DNA of 64,000 bases from an uncultured Candidatus Melainabacteria bacterium (GCA_934757155.1 CAKVLI010000008.1:4738-68737), one strand, 5' to 3'. Counted from the stretch's first letter, positions 8,009-18,185 are shown. Numbers and translations are program-made. Notes: generated by a model from the sequence alone, not told the origin.

Positions 8009-9448
8009 ATGAGGGATTATGAGTTTTATTACACACAAGATGGCTCTATAGGGCTCTATTCATACGCTGATAACGACGTCTATCACTCCAAATTCGGCGC
8101 ACTGACTGAAGCATGGGAAAAATTTGTTATTCCGTCAGGGATAAGAGATGCTCTTAACAAGACACCTAATATTAAAGTTTTAGATGTATGTTATGGCATC
8201 GGTTATAACACAAAAGCTTTGATGAGTTATGTTATAAATTCAAATGAAAAATATTTAAAAAAAGAAAAATTTTTAAAAAAGTTTTTTGAAAATTTTTTCA
8301 AAAAAACATCTGTAGACAGTTATAGTATCGATACGATAGATAACAATAAACAATGTTTAAAGAAAGAAAGATTATCGCCACATAACGACTCGATACATAC
8401 AGATAATATTGAACAACTTTCTAATATTAAAATTGATTGTTTAGATATTAACGAAGAACTTGTAAAAATTTCTCCGTTATTAAAAACCGTTATTACCCCG
8501 CAAGAAATTTATACAAAATTTGTTCCAAGATTTTTAGACTGTTTTGATACGTATTGGACTGTCAGAAAATTTATCTCTAAAATTTCACATATTTTTATGC
8601 CTAAAAATAATCGGCATATAACCGAGCTTTTGGATTTAAAATTTAACAACGATTATGATGAGATAGATAATGAGTATAGAATTAACCATTTTGTTAACTA
8701 TATAATAATCGATACTCTTGTTAAGAAATATTCTTCTCAATATATAAGTAAAGACTTCAAAAAAATATTGCGAGATAGAAAGAAAAAGAGATTTTTTAAT
8801 AAATCACTTATAAAATATGCGCTATTTAGACAAAATTTTGGGTATAATTTTATATCCAAACTGAGTTTACCTTCCTTCCTACATAATATATATTATGACC
8901 ATTTATCGAGGCGATATAAAAAGGGTAAATTAGAAGACATTGAGAGATTGTTTAACCTCAATTTCTACGTAAATGACGCAAGAAAGTCAATTTTGAAGAT
9001 TGAGGAGCAATATGACTATATATTCTTGGATGCCTTTACATTCTCAAAAGCACCCGAATTGTGGACAGTTGAATTTATGGCAGAACTGTATAACAAACTA
9101 TCTCCACGCGGGTTATTGATGACATATTCAAATTCCGCACTTGTTAGAAATACTTTTCTTGAGAATAATTTTTATGTTGGTAAGATTTATGATGAGAAAA
9201 CGAAAAAATTTATTGGTACAGTTGCTGCAAAAGACAAATCCTTAATAAAACATCCGCTTTCTAACTACGAAATTGGACTTTGCAATACAAAAGCAGGAAT
9301 ACCATATCACGACTTAGGTTTATGCCAAAGTAAAGATATTATATTAAAACGTCGCGAGTATGATTTCAAAAGCAGTGACCTTATGACCTCGTCACAGTAT
9401 ATGAAATCACGTTCAAATAAAAAAGAGGAATATAATGATGAAATATGA
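8009..9448 (+). CDS. MnmC1-like (DUF752) SAM-dependent methyltransferase with a large insertion
   Basis: 479 residues. The N-terminus (DNDVYHSKFGALTEAWE, residues 22-38) and SAM motif VLDVCYGIGYN (57-67) match the MnmC methyltransferase family, as do LDAFTFSKAPELWT (about 337-350) and the following post-motif YSNS and GTVAAKD region. MnmC1 methylates the aminomethyl group of tRNA wobble uridine U34. Family members are about 230-310 residues; here some 200 residues rich in Lys, Phe, Ile and Asn lie between the SAM motif and the catalytic segment. The gene overlaps the FAD oxidoreductase downstream by 14 bp, so they are surely co-expressed. Confidence 0.78.
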   Translation: MRDYEFYYTQDGSIGLYSYADNDVYHSKFGALTEAWEKFVIPSGIRDALNKTPNIKVLDVCYGIGYNTKALMSYVINSNEKYLKKEKFLKKFFENFFKKTSVDSYSIDTIDNNKQCLKKERLSPHNDSIHTDNIEQLSNIKIDCLDINEELVKISPLLKTVITPQEIYTKFVPRFLDCFDTYWTVRKFISKISHIFMPKNNRHITELLDLKFNNDYDEIDNEYRINHFVNYIIIDTLVKKYSSQYISKDFKKILRDRKKKRFFNKSLIKYALFRQNFGYNFISKLSLPSFLHNIYYDHLSRRYKKGKLEDIERLFNLNFYVNDARKSILKIEEQYDYIFLDAFTFSKAPELWTVEFMAELYNKLSPRGLLMTYSNSALVRNTFLENNFYVGKIYDEKTKKFIGTVAAKDKSLIKHPLSNYEIGLCNTKAGIPYHDLGLCQSKDIILKRREYDFKSSDLMTSSQYMKSRSNKKEEYNDEI

Positions 9449-10709
9449 TGTAATCGTTGTTGGTGGTGGTACTGCAGGTGTCAGTTGCGCTTATAATTCA
9501 GCAAAATTGGGATTAAAAACGCTCATTGTAGAGCAAAACTCCTATTTGGGTGGGGCTATAACATCGTCATTAGTTATTCCGGCAATGAAAACAAGTGATA
9601 ATGCGATAAATACTGATTTTTTTAATATTATGTATAAAAAATTACACGAATTGGGAGGTGCAATTACTTATTGTGACGGAAATAAAGGGTGGTTTAATCC
9701 AGAACTGACTAAAATTGCACTTGATTTGTTGATGCAAGAAGCAGGTGTTGATGTTTTGTTTGAATCAAAAGTATGTGATGTACAGCATGGTTACAATAAA
9801 ATATTATCAGTATATATTGATACGATAGATAGTAATAATTCAATAGGATACCCAAAAGAGTTATCGACACCTATCGAAACGAGTTATCTTGTAGACGCAA
9901 CAGGTGATGCAAAAATTTTTCAAAAATTAAATTGTGAATTTTTAGAAAATAATTCTGATGAAGTTCAACCAATTAATCTTCGATTCATTATGTCAGGAGT
10001 TGACGTGGAAAAGTTTGCAAGCTGGTTAATGAAATATGATACAGACAGAAATGTCACAACCTCTTGTACTATAGAGGGTAAAACGTACTTGTCTACGGCA
10101 TACACATGGGATACCAATACGGAATGGGCTTTAAAGCCTTTGTTTGAGCGAGCTATAGCTGACAATATTATCACAAAAGAGGACTCTAACTATTTTCAGG
10201 TATTTACTGTCGCCGGAACTAGCAATTCTATTGCTTTTAACGCTCCTCGTATACTTAACACAGTTTTAACACGCTCAGAAGCATATAAACAGGGACGTTT
10301 GAGCATTTTGAGACTATCAAATTTCTGCAAAAAATATCTTCCCGGCTTTGAAAACGCTTATATATCATCTATCGCAAATGCTCTTGGTGTAAGGGTTTCA
10401 AGACGAATTAAAGGTAAATATATTTATACTTACGAAGACTTAATTTCAGGCAAAAAATTTGACAGACCGGTACTAAAATCGAATTATCCTGTTGATGTAC
10501 ATTCGAACAAGCAAGGAAAGTCTGTACTAGAGCATGTTATGCAAGATTATGAGCTTCCAATTGAATCTTTAATGTCAAACAAATTTGATAACCTATTTGC
10601 AATAGGACGCTGTATCTCAGCAGATTTCAAAGCCCAAGCCGCACTAAGAATAATACCTTCATGTTTTTCGATGGGGGAAGGTTTAGCTAAATACTTGGCT
10701 AAGAATTAA
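9435..10709 (+). CDS. FAD-dependent oxidoreductase (FAD_oxidored family)
   Basis: 424 residues. The dinucleotide motif VIVVGGGTAGVSCAYNSA (residues 6-23) is followed by VEQNSYLGGAITSS, the usual second FAD contact, and a C-terminal FAIGRCISADFKAQAALRIIPSC that closes the FAD site. This is the FAD_oxidored (PF12831-type) group, not the DAO-type domain found in bifunctional MnmC. Its start (RBS GAGGA) lies inside the end of the methyltransferase gene. Substrate unknown; the tight coupling suggests it acts with the methyltransferase. It converges on the next gene with an 11-bp overlap. Confidence 0.85.
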   Translation: MMKYDVIVVGGGTAGVSCAYNSAKLGLKTLIVEQNSYLGGAITSSLVIPAMKTSDNAINTDFFNIMYKKLHELGGAITYCDGNKGWFNPELTKIALDLLMQEAGVDVLFESKVCDVQHGYNKILSVYIDTIDSNNSIGYPKELSTPIETSYLVDATGDAKIFQKLNCEFLENNSDEVQPINLRFIMSGVDVEKFASWLMKYDTDRNVTTSCTIEGKTYLSTAYTWDTNTEWALKPLFERAIADNIITKEDSNYFQVFTVAGTSNSIAFNAPRILNTVLTRSEAYKQGRLSILRLSNFCKKYLPGFENAYISSIANALGVRVSRRIKGKYIYTYEDLISGKKFDRPVLKSNYPVDVHSNKQGKSVLEHVMQDYELPIESLMSNKFDNLFAIGRCISADFKAQAALRIIPSCFSMGEGLAKYLAKN

Positions 10710-11583
10710 AATTATTAGTAATTGTGTGCATATACTGCAAAATCTGACGGAAATAAGCAAGGTTTGCTTTACCGTTAATTATAATATCCGCTTCTTCGCG
10801 AGCAGGTTGAACGTATTTTTGACCTGCAATCTGAATATATTCCCAGTGTTTTAAAGCATTTTCAGGGTCCTGGTTTCTTTCAGTATAAGCACGTTTCATA
10901 AACCAGTCTTTACGTACATCAATGTCCGTTTCAATATAAACTTTAATATCGAAAATATCCTTAATATCTTTATACATTGATGCCATACCTTCAACTACAA
11001 CAATTTTATTTGAAGGCACAAATCTTGATTTAGGAACTGAAACACCGGTACCGTTCGGAAGATATTCTGGTGAATAGATGTCCTCACCATGAGAAATCTT
11101 CTCTAAATCTTCTTTTAAAATATCTAATTGAAAGCTCTCAGGTGAGTCGACATCATAGCCGTTATCTCTGAGAGCATCAAAACTTCCGTATTTTTTAATT
11201 AAATCTGAAATATCATTAAAGTAATTATCAGTTGTAAGTATTGTCACAGGCATATTGTATAGCGTAGTTGCACTTGAAATTGTTCTGCAAATTGTTGTTT
11301 TACCCGAAGCAGACTCGCCTGTAATACCAATCATAATCTTCTTTTCAGGGTTTGTAATTAAACGTTTGGAGAACTTCTGAATAAAATCATAACTAACTTC
11401 TTTAAAAATCGGCTCAGGAGTTTTCGCGTCGTATGCTAAAACCTGTTTAAACTTTGACTGTAAATAAAACGCAAGAAACTCTCTTCCCGCTTTTTGTGAA
11501 AAGTCAGGTTTTAAAATCTTATCAGTTGAATTTAACTCTTTTTCTATTAAATGGGAAAACCCATTGTTTTCATCTTCAAACAT
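10699..11583 (-). CDS. Uridine kinase / phosphoribulokinase-family P-loop kinase
   Basis: 294 residues. About 80 N-terminal residues of unknown fold precede a kinase domain with P-loop GITGESASGKTT (86-97), a TTDNYFND substrate loop, DSPESFQ, VVVEGMASMY (Walker B-like) and a REEADIIINGK C-terminal signature. Udk-type enzymes phosphorylate uridine or cytidine, but the N-terminal extension means another nucleoside or sugar substrate is possible. It has a possible promoter of its own (TATAAT about 22 nt before the ATG, with GGAAAG as RBS), although it follows the TPR gene by 41 bp. Confidence 0.82.
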   Translation of the reverse strand: MFEDENNGFSHLIEKELNSTDKILKPDFSQKAGREFLAFYLQSKFKQVLAYDAKTPEPIFKEVSYDFIQKFSKRLITNPEKKIMIGITGESASGKTTICRTISSATTLYNMPVTILTTDNYFNDISDLIKKYGSFDALRDNGYDVDSPESFQLDILKEDLEKISHGEDIYSPEYLPNGTGVSVPKSRFVPSNKIVVVEGMASMYKDIKDIFDIKVYIETDIDVRKDWFMKRAYTERNQDPENALKHWEYIQIAGQKYVQPAREEADIIINGKANLAYFRQILQYMHTITNNFNS

Positions 11584-11624
11584 ACTTTCTTTCCGATATT
11601 CTAATATTATACAACAAGAAGAAA

Positions 11625-13217
11625 TTATGACTCAAATAATTCACTAATTTTATCAGCAATATCTCTGGGGTCAATTTCTTGGGTAACTTTGTTTATGTCT
11701 TGCGCTGTTTGATATAATTTTGCAGCTTCAACCTTATCTCCTACAATAGATGTTGCACGAGCAAGGTTAAAATGTGCCAGAGCGTAGTTAGGATTAACCT
11801 CAACAGCTTTTCTAAATAGCTCAATCGCTTTATTTACACGGCCTAAATCATCAAGATAAATAACACCGAGGTTATTATAAGCTATATCATAGTTTTCATT
11901 ATATTTAATAGCTAATTCGTACGATTTAATAGCTTCTTCAGTATCAGCTTTGCCCCAATATAAGAAACCCAAATTACAATGAATTTTAGGGTTATGAGGT
12001 TGAAGCTCCAAGGCTTGACGATAAACAGCTAAAGCGTTGTTATAATCTTCTTTATCATAAAATGCACTACCTAAGTTTACATAAATATCAATGTCCTCCG
12101 GAGTAAGCACATAGGCAGTCTGATACGCTGAAATTGCAGCATCAGGATCTGATTTGTTTTCTTGGTATACAAAGCCCATTGTTTGCGCGATTACGCTAGT
12201 CCAAGAACGATTTGGATTCAAAGTTATTGCAGTTTGATAGTTCGAAATTGCCATATCAAACTCACCTTTGATATAGTAAATGTTCGCAAGGTTAGAGTAC
12301 AAATCAGGCATATTAGGAGCCATTGATATCAGTTTATTATAAATCTCAATAGCTTGATTGTAATCCCCTTGTTCTTCGTACGCACGGCATAAGTGTCTGT
12401 ATGCAGCAATATTAAATGAATCCAACCAAATTGCCATTTTGTATTCCGTTATAGCATCTTCAAAATAGCCTGTTGATAAATAAATATCACCCAGTACACA
12501 ATAAAGAGGTGCAAAACCGGACGCCTTGTCTACAGCATTTTTATATAACTGTATTGCTTTGCCATAATTCTTTAGTTGAATTGCATAAAAACCTTTTAAA
12601 AACAAAGGTAAGAAACGCAGATATGAAACGGATTTCATCATATTTTTAACGGCAGTTTTATCAAACGGAGCCAATAATACAGCCTGAATGCGTTCCAATT
12701 GAGCTTTTACCTTCACCTTAAAATCTTTAAAAGAGGAAGCATCATAAAGCTTGTAGAGCAAAAAATGCGCGCTTGAAGAACATAGGCGAGAGCATTTAAT
12801 CGCAGCTTCTGCAGCATCAATAGCATCTGTAAAATGAGCCTTTTTAACGAATGTTTCAGCTATCATATAATATGCGTCATAATAATCATTTTTCTTTTCA
12901 AGCGCCAAAGTTAAGTAGTTCAGAGCTTTATCCAAGTCGCCCTTATGGTAGAAAGCAACGCCTAGTTTATAATAAATTTCATGAGAATCAATCAGAGATT
13001 CCATAGCAAGCTGATATTCAGTAATTGCTTCGTCAATATACTGACACGCATTAAAAATATCCAAATGCCATTTCATGTATAAATCACCTAATCGGACATG
13101 CAGTGCAGGATTAGAAGGGTCCTTTTGCAAATCCATTCTGCATCTTTCGATTTGATTATACATTTTACTTTTATGTGAGATTTCTTGTTTAACGTTATCT
13201 TCTACTAACTTCTTCAT
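11625..13217 (-). CDS. Tetratricopeptide repeat protein
   Basis: 530 residues made almost entirely of TPR units; at least ten 34-residue repeats can be read, such as those starting ALHVRLGDLY, AYRHLCRAYEEQG, LYSNLANIYYIKG, IYVNLGSAFYDKE, IHCNLGFLYWGK and AYNNLGVIYLDD. No signal peptide or membrane segment. TPR arrays bind protein partners. It starts 8 nt after the PilZ-like gene and belongs to the minus-strand row with the AsmA-like protein, so a scaffold role for an envelope process is possible but not shown. Confidence 0.9.
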   Translation of the reverse strand: MKKLVEDNVKQEISHKSKMYNQIERCRMDLQKDPSNPALHVRLGDLYMKWHLDIFNACQYIDEAITEYQLAMESLIDSHEIYYKLGVAFYHKGDLDKALNYLTLALEKKNDYYDAYYMIAETFVKKAHFTDAIDAAEAAIKCSRLCSSSAHFLLYKLYDASSFKDFKVKVKAQLERIQAVLLAPFDKTAVKNMMKSVSYLRFLPLFLKGFYAIQLKNYGKAIQLYKNAVDKASGFAPLYCVLGDIYLSTGYFEDAITEYKMAIWLDSFNIAAYRHLCRAYEEQGDYNQAIEIYNKLISMAPNMPDLYSNLANIYYIKGEFDMAISNYQTAITLNPNRSWTSVIAQTMGFVYQENKSDPDAAISAYQTAYVLTPEDIDIYVNLGSAFYDKEDYNNALAVYRQALELQPHNPKIHCNLGFLYWGKADTEEAIKSYELAIKYNENYDIAYNNLGVIYLDDLGRVNKAIELFRKAVEVNPNYALAHFNLARATSIVGDKVEAAKLYQTAQDINKVTQEIDPRDIADKISELFES

Positions 13218-13225
13218 ATTCTTTC

Positions 13226-13828
13226 CTAGTCGGCATTTGTACTGTAAATATACATGTAATATAACAGATTCTGTCTGTCATTTTCTGACATTATCATAAA
13301 TTTTGCGGTAAACTCATTATCAAACACTGCATCAATTTCTGAAATCACCGCCTTGAACTTTATTATACCATAATCTTTAGGCAAAATTAAAGAACCTTCA
13401 ATAATATCACTTAATTTAAATTTCTTATCAGAATAAAATTTTACATAACTTGTTGATATTTCAAAGGTTCTAAACTGTAAAACACCTTCCGGTTGATTGA
13501 TTTGTATTATTTCAATTGCATCAATCACAGGAATATCTGAACTTGGAGTTAATTTCATAGCATTATAGTCGAGTTCAATTGCAAAGTTTTCCTCTAGCGG
13601 TGAAGAAATTACGACTGTATTAAAATCTATCGTTCCAAGTTTAGAAAAAGCTTTGGCAGTCAGCCTGCAACCGGTTTGCAAATATTCAATGTATCTCATA
13701 AAGTATTGCGGTAATGCAACTTCAAGCCTGTCATCATAAACATGCTCAATACTGCAAACCATCTCAACGATATTTGGAGCTTTTTGGATATATAAATTTA
13801 GCTTCTGCCCTTCTGATAATAAATCCAT
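13226..13828 (-). CDS. PilZ/YcgR-like protein, putative
   Basis: 200 residues, beta-rich. The N-terminal half resembles the YcgR flagellar-brake N-domain (LSEGQKLNLYI at the start, then a barrel of short strands), and residues 110-190 resemble a PilZ barrel: RTFEISTSYVKFYS corresponds to the D/NxSxxG region, followed by GSLILPKDYGIIKFKAVISEI. The RxxxR c-di-GMP arginines and the conserved Gly are not clearly present, so it may not bind the nucleotide. It sits between the AsmA-like and TPR genes. The family call rests on pattern only. Confidence 0.5.
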   Translation of the reverse strand: MDLLSEGQKLNLYIQKAPNIVEMVCSIEHVYDDRLEVALPQYFMRYIEYLQTGCRLTAKAFSKLGTIDFNTVVISSPLEENFAIELDYNAMKLTPSSDIPVIDAIEIIQINQPEGVLQFRTFEISTSYVKFYSDKKFKLSDIIEGSLILPKDYGIIKFKAVISEIDAVFDNEFTAKFMIMSENDRQNLLYYMYIYSTNAD

Positions 13829-13866
13829 ATTAATATTATAGTTAAATCCTTATGAAATGACAATGA

Positions 13867-16800
13867 CTAGTAAGGAAGCTCCTCAACAAAACTTGGTACT
13901 TTAACATTGGTCATAGGAACCTCTTTTTGGCGAAGAGATTTCTGCGAGTATGAAATCCAGTTAAACTGAATAACAGAGCTCGGCTTATCAATTATACCGT
14001 TAATTATTGAACGAAATTCCTTGGTATTCTTAACAGGCAGCTGCGGAAGTTTTTCAAAATCCTCAGAATACAAGTTATACTTTGTATCCTCACCTGTCAG
14101 CATTACCATAAGTTTGTTGAATGAAAAATCACCAAATGCCCCTAACCCGGATACGACTTCATCAGAAAGCCTACCCAATACAACTAATTTTGCATAATCA
14201 GTAACAGGGCTATATTGACCTTTAATATACAACGCCATTAAAGGACCTTGTGACTGTAACATCTTGATATTTGCCATACCATTTGACATTTGAATATCAC
14301 CGCGTAAATATTTAAACAAACCGGTATCTTTTAAGGTAATTGCTTTTGTAACGACACTCAGAGAGGTTCTGAGCATACTGTCTGCTACAACGTTTTGAGC
14401 ATACAAAAGGTGTTCTAATTTGCCCAGAGTGGACATTCTGCCATTATGAACGATGAATTTGATATCACCATTAAGTGATTGTTTAGAAGTCAACTCGCCC
14501 TTTAAATTTGAATCAAAATCCATTGTACCGCTTATAGAGTCTTTTCTTGTTGAAATAACGTCAAATATGGGTGCTGCGCTGACTTGTCGTGCCATAATTT
14601 TTGAATCAAAGTGTTCGTCCTTCAAATTATAATCGAGTGTGCCTGCGAGCTTACCGTTAAAGATTTCTGACGAAATATTCTTCAAACTTAGAATTTGATT
14701 TTTCATATTAAAATCAGAAGAAAAAGCTGACAAATATATAGGTGAGCCGTAGATATTAGCCAAAATTCTTTCTGAGTAGAATTTTCCATCATTTATAATT
14801 ATTGGATATAACTTCATAATTGGACTGTCTTTGTACATCAATAAAGTGTCAGTGTTCAAATATTTTGACTTAACACTGACGTTCTTAACAGTAATTGCAT
14901 CTGTAAAATCAGTTAGCGCAGTTGCGTTCACACTCATTGATGAATCAGCAACCTTGACTAACGGTGCATTAATAATAACTACATTTTTATTGAAATCTAA
15001 TGTGCAACCTGTAGAACCGGCCTGCAAAACCTGATTAAACAAATTAGGAACTCTTACTTGACCAACAATTTCAGGTTTAGAAATTTTTCCGTTGATAAAC
15101 AAGTCCCCTTTTACCTGAGCAACAGTGTCTAAAACATTAATATTCAATTGCTGTGGAATAAATAGTCGAACATTCTTGAATACAGGATTTTTCAAATCTT
15201 CAATAGAACCCGTAACAATAACTTTCTTAACACCCTTTAAATTGTTTTTAAAGTCATCTGAAAACTTACCGCTAAACGAAATAACGCTCAAGTCCTCAAT
15301 TTTTAAAGTATTTTTTTCAAGTTTAGAAGATAAATTTAAAACGGCAGGCTCATCCAAAACCGTCGGTTTTTCAAATAATACTTGTGCTAACAAGTTTTGG
15401 ACATTCTTATTACCATTAAAACTAACTTTAAGGGGATATATCGTTGAATTTGTCTTTAATTTTTTAATATCGCGAGAATTAACAAAACCTGAAACTACCG
15501 TATTAAACGTAATATCATTGTTATTATAGTTAGTTACTTCACTCTTAGCTACCAGCTTAGAATTCGGCATGAAGATATTCGCATCAGGCATTTTTATAGC
15601 ATCACGCTCTATTACTAACTTTAATGAAGGTATTTTTATTGTTTCAGTTTCCGGAGTTTTACAGATAATATTATTAATATAAGCTGTATTATTTTGGTTA
15701 GTATCAATCTTCAAAGAATCTGTGGTTAAATCAAAACCATTTTTAATAATGTGCAGTTTTTCAACTTGAAGATTTTCCTTATGCGTGATATTACTCAAAG
15801 TACCGGTAACATTAGCCACAAGAGAGGCGACGCCGTCTTTTACCCCAAAGGATACCGGACACAAGTACTTCAGTTCAACTTTGTTCATCAATAACTCAAG
15901 ATCGACATTTTTATCAATATGTCCTTTTGCCATAATTGGTGCATTATTCACATACCCAACAGCATTTATAATATTGATAACGTTATTAGAAAAGTCTATT
16001 TCAGAATTAATTTTTTCAATATTCAGACCGCTTGCTTTAACACTCGCATTAGAAATCTTCATATAACCATTTGATTTAATTTTATTTAAGTCGCCTTTTA
16101 TGGTGAAATTAGCGTTAAGTGTACCCCCCACCGATTTTAAACTTTTAAATTTTGAAAAATCAGCAAGTATACGCAATTTGTCATATAAATCACTTAATTT
16201 AATTTCGTCAGTTTTAACTTTTAAGTCTAAGACAGGTTTCTTTGAATTATTGACCATCCCTTCAATGTAGACTTTTTTGTCAGCAGAAGTATAGATATTT
16301 GAAAGTATACTTGCTTTATCTCCCCACAGAGTTAGATATACAAAACTTTTCGGATTCTTTGAATTTTTCTCAAGGACAGAAATATTATCGACATTTATAA
16401 AACCTGATGCTTGAATTACGTCCTCTGAATTTTTGTACAATTTTAAGTCAGCAATTATATCAGAATGAAAATCTAATTCCTTCATCTGATTAATAAAGCC
16501 GGTCAAATCGAAATCATTTGAATTTTCATCTAAATTAAGTTTAGGCAATATAGCCAAATCATATGAAATATATTTTTTATCATTTATACTGAATGCACCG
16601 TTTGTATTTAGTCTTAAACTTTTATAACCTGCTACACGGTTCAATTCCAAAGCCTGACCAATTATTTGATATCTGTCATTTTCAGGTTTGTTTTTGTAGT
16701 CAATGCTATAACTTTTTATATGAATATTTGGCGTTTCATCTATATTTTTCTTTTGAAGATTAGTCAAGACATCCGGCAGATATTTATCATCGGAAGAAAC

Positions 16801-17130
16801 CTTAATAATCAATTTATTAGCATACAATGTGTCCACAACAGGTTCTTTTTTTAACAAAGAAGTCCAAGGAATATAGAATTTTGCGTTATCAATTTGTCCG
16901 AACTTCTCACCATTTTCATACATCATGTGTACAATTGGAGCTTTAACCTTCAAAAACGGTCCTACTCGCAAAATAAGCTTTTCGATATGGATTTTGATAC
17001 CCAAATCTTTTGAAACTTGCTCTTCTATAGTAGGAATAAGCTTTAAGGCGCTTATAGGTATAAAGCATACCGTTATTAATGCTGATAAAATAATTAATGC
17101 TGTTATTATATATTTACTATACTTTTTCAT
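13867..17130 (-). CDS. Giant AsmA-like envelope protein
   Basis: 1087 residues. One N-terminal membrane segment (about 7-27) is followed by IEEQVSKDLGIKIHIEKL, the typical AsmA/TamB-type beginning, then a very long run of alternating short beta strands, as in proteins with a lipid-carrying beta groove. Residues about 880-1010 (SGTMDFDSNLKGEL, VHNGRMSTLGKLEHLL, GLFKYLRGDIQMSNGMA) match the AsmA C-terminal region. Family members sit in the inner membrane and reach toward the outer membrane, moving phospholipid or aiding outer-membrane assembly. It starts 11 bp after the ABC ATPase gene. This supports a two-membrane cell. Confidence 0.85.
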   Translation of the reverse strand: MKKYSKYIITALIILSALITVCFIPISALKLIPTIEEQVSKDLGIKIHIEKLILRVGPFLKVKAPIVHMMYENGEKFGQIDNAKFYIPWTSLLKKEPVVDTLYANKLIIKVSSDDKYLPDVLTNLQKKNIDETPNIHIKSYSIDYKNKPENDRYQIIGQALELNRVAGYKSLRLNTNGAFSINDKKYISYDLAILPKLNLDENSNDFDLTGFINQMKELDFHSDIIADLKLYKNSEDVIQASGFINVDNISVLEKNSKNPKSFVYLTLWGDKASILSNIYTSADKKVYIEGMVNNSKKPVLDLKVKTDEIKLSDLYDKLRILADFSKFKSLKSVGGTLNANFTIKGDLNKIKSNGYMKISNASVKASGLNIEKINSEIDFSNNVINIINAVGYVNNAPIMAKGHIDKNVDLELLMNKVELKYLCPVSFGVKDGVASLVANVTGTLSNITHKENLQVEKLHIIKNGFDLTTDSLKIDTNQNNTAYINNIICKTPETETIKIPSLKLVIERDAIKMPDANIFMPNSKLVAKSEVTNYNNNDITFNTVVSGFVNSRDIKKLKTNSTIYPLKVSFNGNKNVQNLLAQVLFEKPTVLDEPAVLNLSSKLEKNTLKIEDLSVISFSGKFSDDFKNNLKGVKKVIVTGSIEDLKNPVFKNVRLFIPQQLNINVLDTVAQVKGDLFINGKISKPEIVGQVRVPNLFNQVLQAGSTGCTLDFNKNVVIINAPLVKVADSSMSVNATALTDFTDAITVKNVSVKSKYLNTDTLLMYKDSPIMKLYPIIINDGKFYSERILANIYGSPIYLSAFSSDFNMKNQILSLKNISSEIFNGKLAGTLDYNLKDEHFDSKIMARQVSAAPIFDVISTRKDSISGTMDFDSNLKGELTSKQSLNGDIKFIVHNGRMSTLGKLEHLLYAQNVVADSMLRTSLSVVTKAITLKDTGLFKYLRGDIQMSNGMANIKMLQSQGPLMALYIKGQYSPVTDYAKLVVLGRLSDEVVSGLGAFGDFSFNKLMVMLTGEDTKYNLYSEDFEKLPQLPVKNTKEFRSIINGIIDKPSSVIQFNWISYSQKSLRQKEVPMTNVKVPSFVEELPY

Positions 17131-17141
17131 GACTCTCTTCT

Positions 17142-18182
17142 CTATTTATATAAAAGATTTACACCGGTTTCACAATCAAAGAAATACATATCATCAACGT
17201 TTATCTTCAACTCAACAATATCTGCGCAATCGTAATCCAAAGGAACTTTTGCTACACATCTTGAACCATTGAGGTTGAAGTACACATTTCTTTCTCCGCC
17301 AGTCATCTCAACTATATCCGTAGGAACATTGATTGACATTGAGCCTGTTGTCATTTTTTCGGCTCTAATACCAACAATGACACTATCTTTATTAATTTTT
17401 CGCGGTAAAACAAACTCAACACCTTCAATTTTGATTTTGCCATCACAAATAGCACATTCAACGAAATTCATTTGACCGATAAACCCGCCAACAAACTTGT
17501 TTTTAGGCTTGTTATAAATTTCTTCAGGTGATGCAACTTGTTGAATTTTACCCCTATCAAGGACTACAATTCTATCTCCCATTGTAAGCGCTTCTGTTTG
17601 GTCGTGAGTTACATAGATAAAGGTTGTTTGTAAATCTCTATGCAAACGCTTAATCTCGGCTCTCATATGTACTCTCAAATTAGCGTCCAAATTGGATAAC
17701 GGCTCGTCCATAAGAAATACTTTAGGATTACGTACAATAGCGCGTCCTAAAGCAACTCTTTGACGTTGTCCGCCTGAAAGCTGTTTAGGTTTTCTATCTA
17801 ACAAATCATCGAGATTTAAGGCTTTCGCAGCTTCACGGACTTTTTTATCAATAACATCCGGTGCAATTTTTCTCATTTTAAGTCCAAATGCCATGTTGTC
17901 ATAAACGCTCAAATGCGGATATAGAGCATAGCTTTGGAATACAAATGCACAATCTCTATCTTTTGGATGGACATTATTTACAACCTTGTCATCTATCAGA
18001 ATATCGCCTGATGTAATGTCTTCAAGGCCTGAAATCAATCTCAAAATGGTTGATTTACCACAGCCAGAAGAGCCAACGAGAACGATAAACTCCTTATCTT
18101 TTATTTCAAGATTTATTCCGTCAATAATATTCTTTTTCCCGTCATAACTCTTGACAAGGTTTCTTAACACAACATCACTCAT
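17142..18182 (-). CDS. ABC transporter ATP-binding protein, sugar-importer type (UgpC/MsmK/MalK-like)
   Basis: 346 residues. Walker A GSSGCGKST (37-45), Q-loop FVFQSYALYPH, signature LSGGQRQR (135-142), Walker B VFLMDEPLSNLDA (155-167) and H-loop VTHDQ; residues about 235-346 form the TOBE/OB regulatory domain typical of ATPases that energise carbohydrate uptake. No permease or binding-protein gene is nearby, so it may serve several transporters, as MsmX does in Bacillus. It follows the pseudo-histidine kinase by 3 nt. Confidence 0.93.
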   Translation of the reverse strand: MSDVVLRNLVKSYDGKKNIIDGINLEIKDKEFIVLVGSSGCGKSTILRLISGLEDITSGDILIDDKVVNNVHPKDRDCAFVFQSYALYPHLSVYDNMAFGLKMRKIAPDVIDKKVREAAKALNLDDLLDRKPKQLSGGQRQRVALGRAIVRNPKVFLMDEPLSNLDANLRVHMRAEIKRLHRDLQTTFIYVTHDQTEALTMGDRIVVLDRGKIQQVASPEEIYNKPKNKFVGGFIGQMNFVECAICDGKIKIEGVEFVLPRKINKDSVIVGIRAEKMTTGSMSINVPTDIVEMTGGERNVYFNLNGSRCVAKVPLDYDCADIVELKINVDDMYFFDCETGVNLLYK

Positions 18183-18185
18183 AAT

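Noticed and set aside
8009..10709. The pair as a broken bifunctional MnmC
   Set aside because: Domain order and the FAD family differ from MnmC, both genes are full length, and the 14-bp overlap is a normal operon arrangement.
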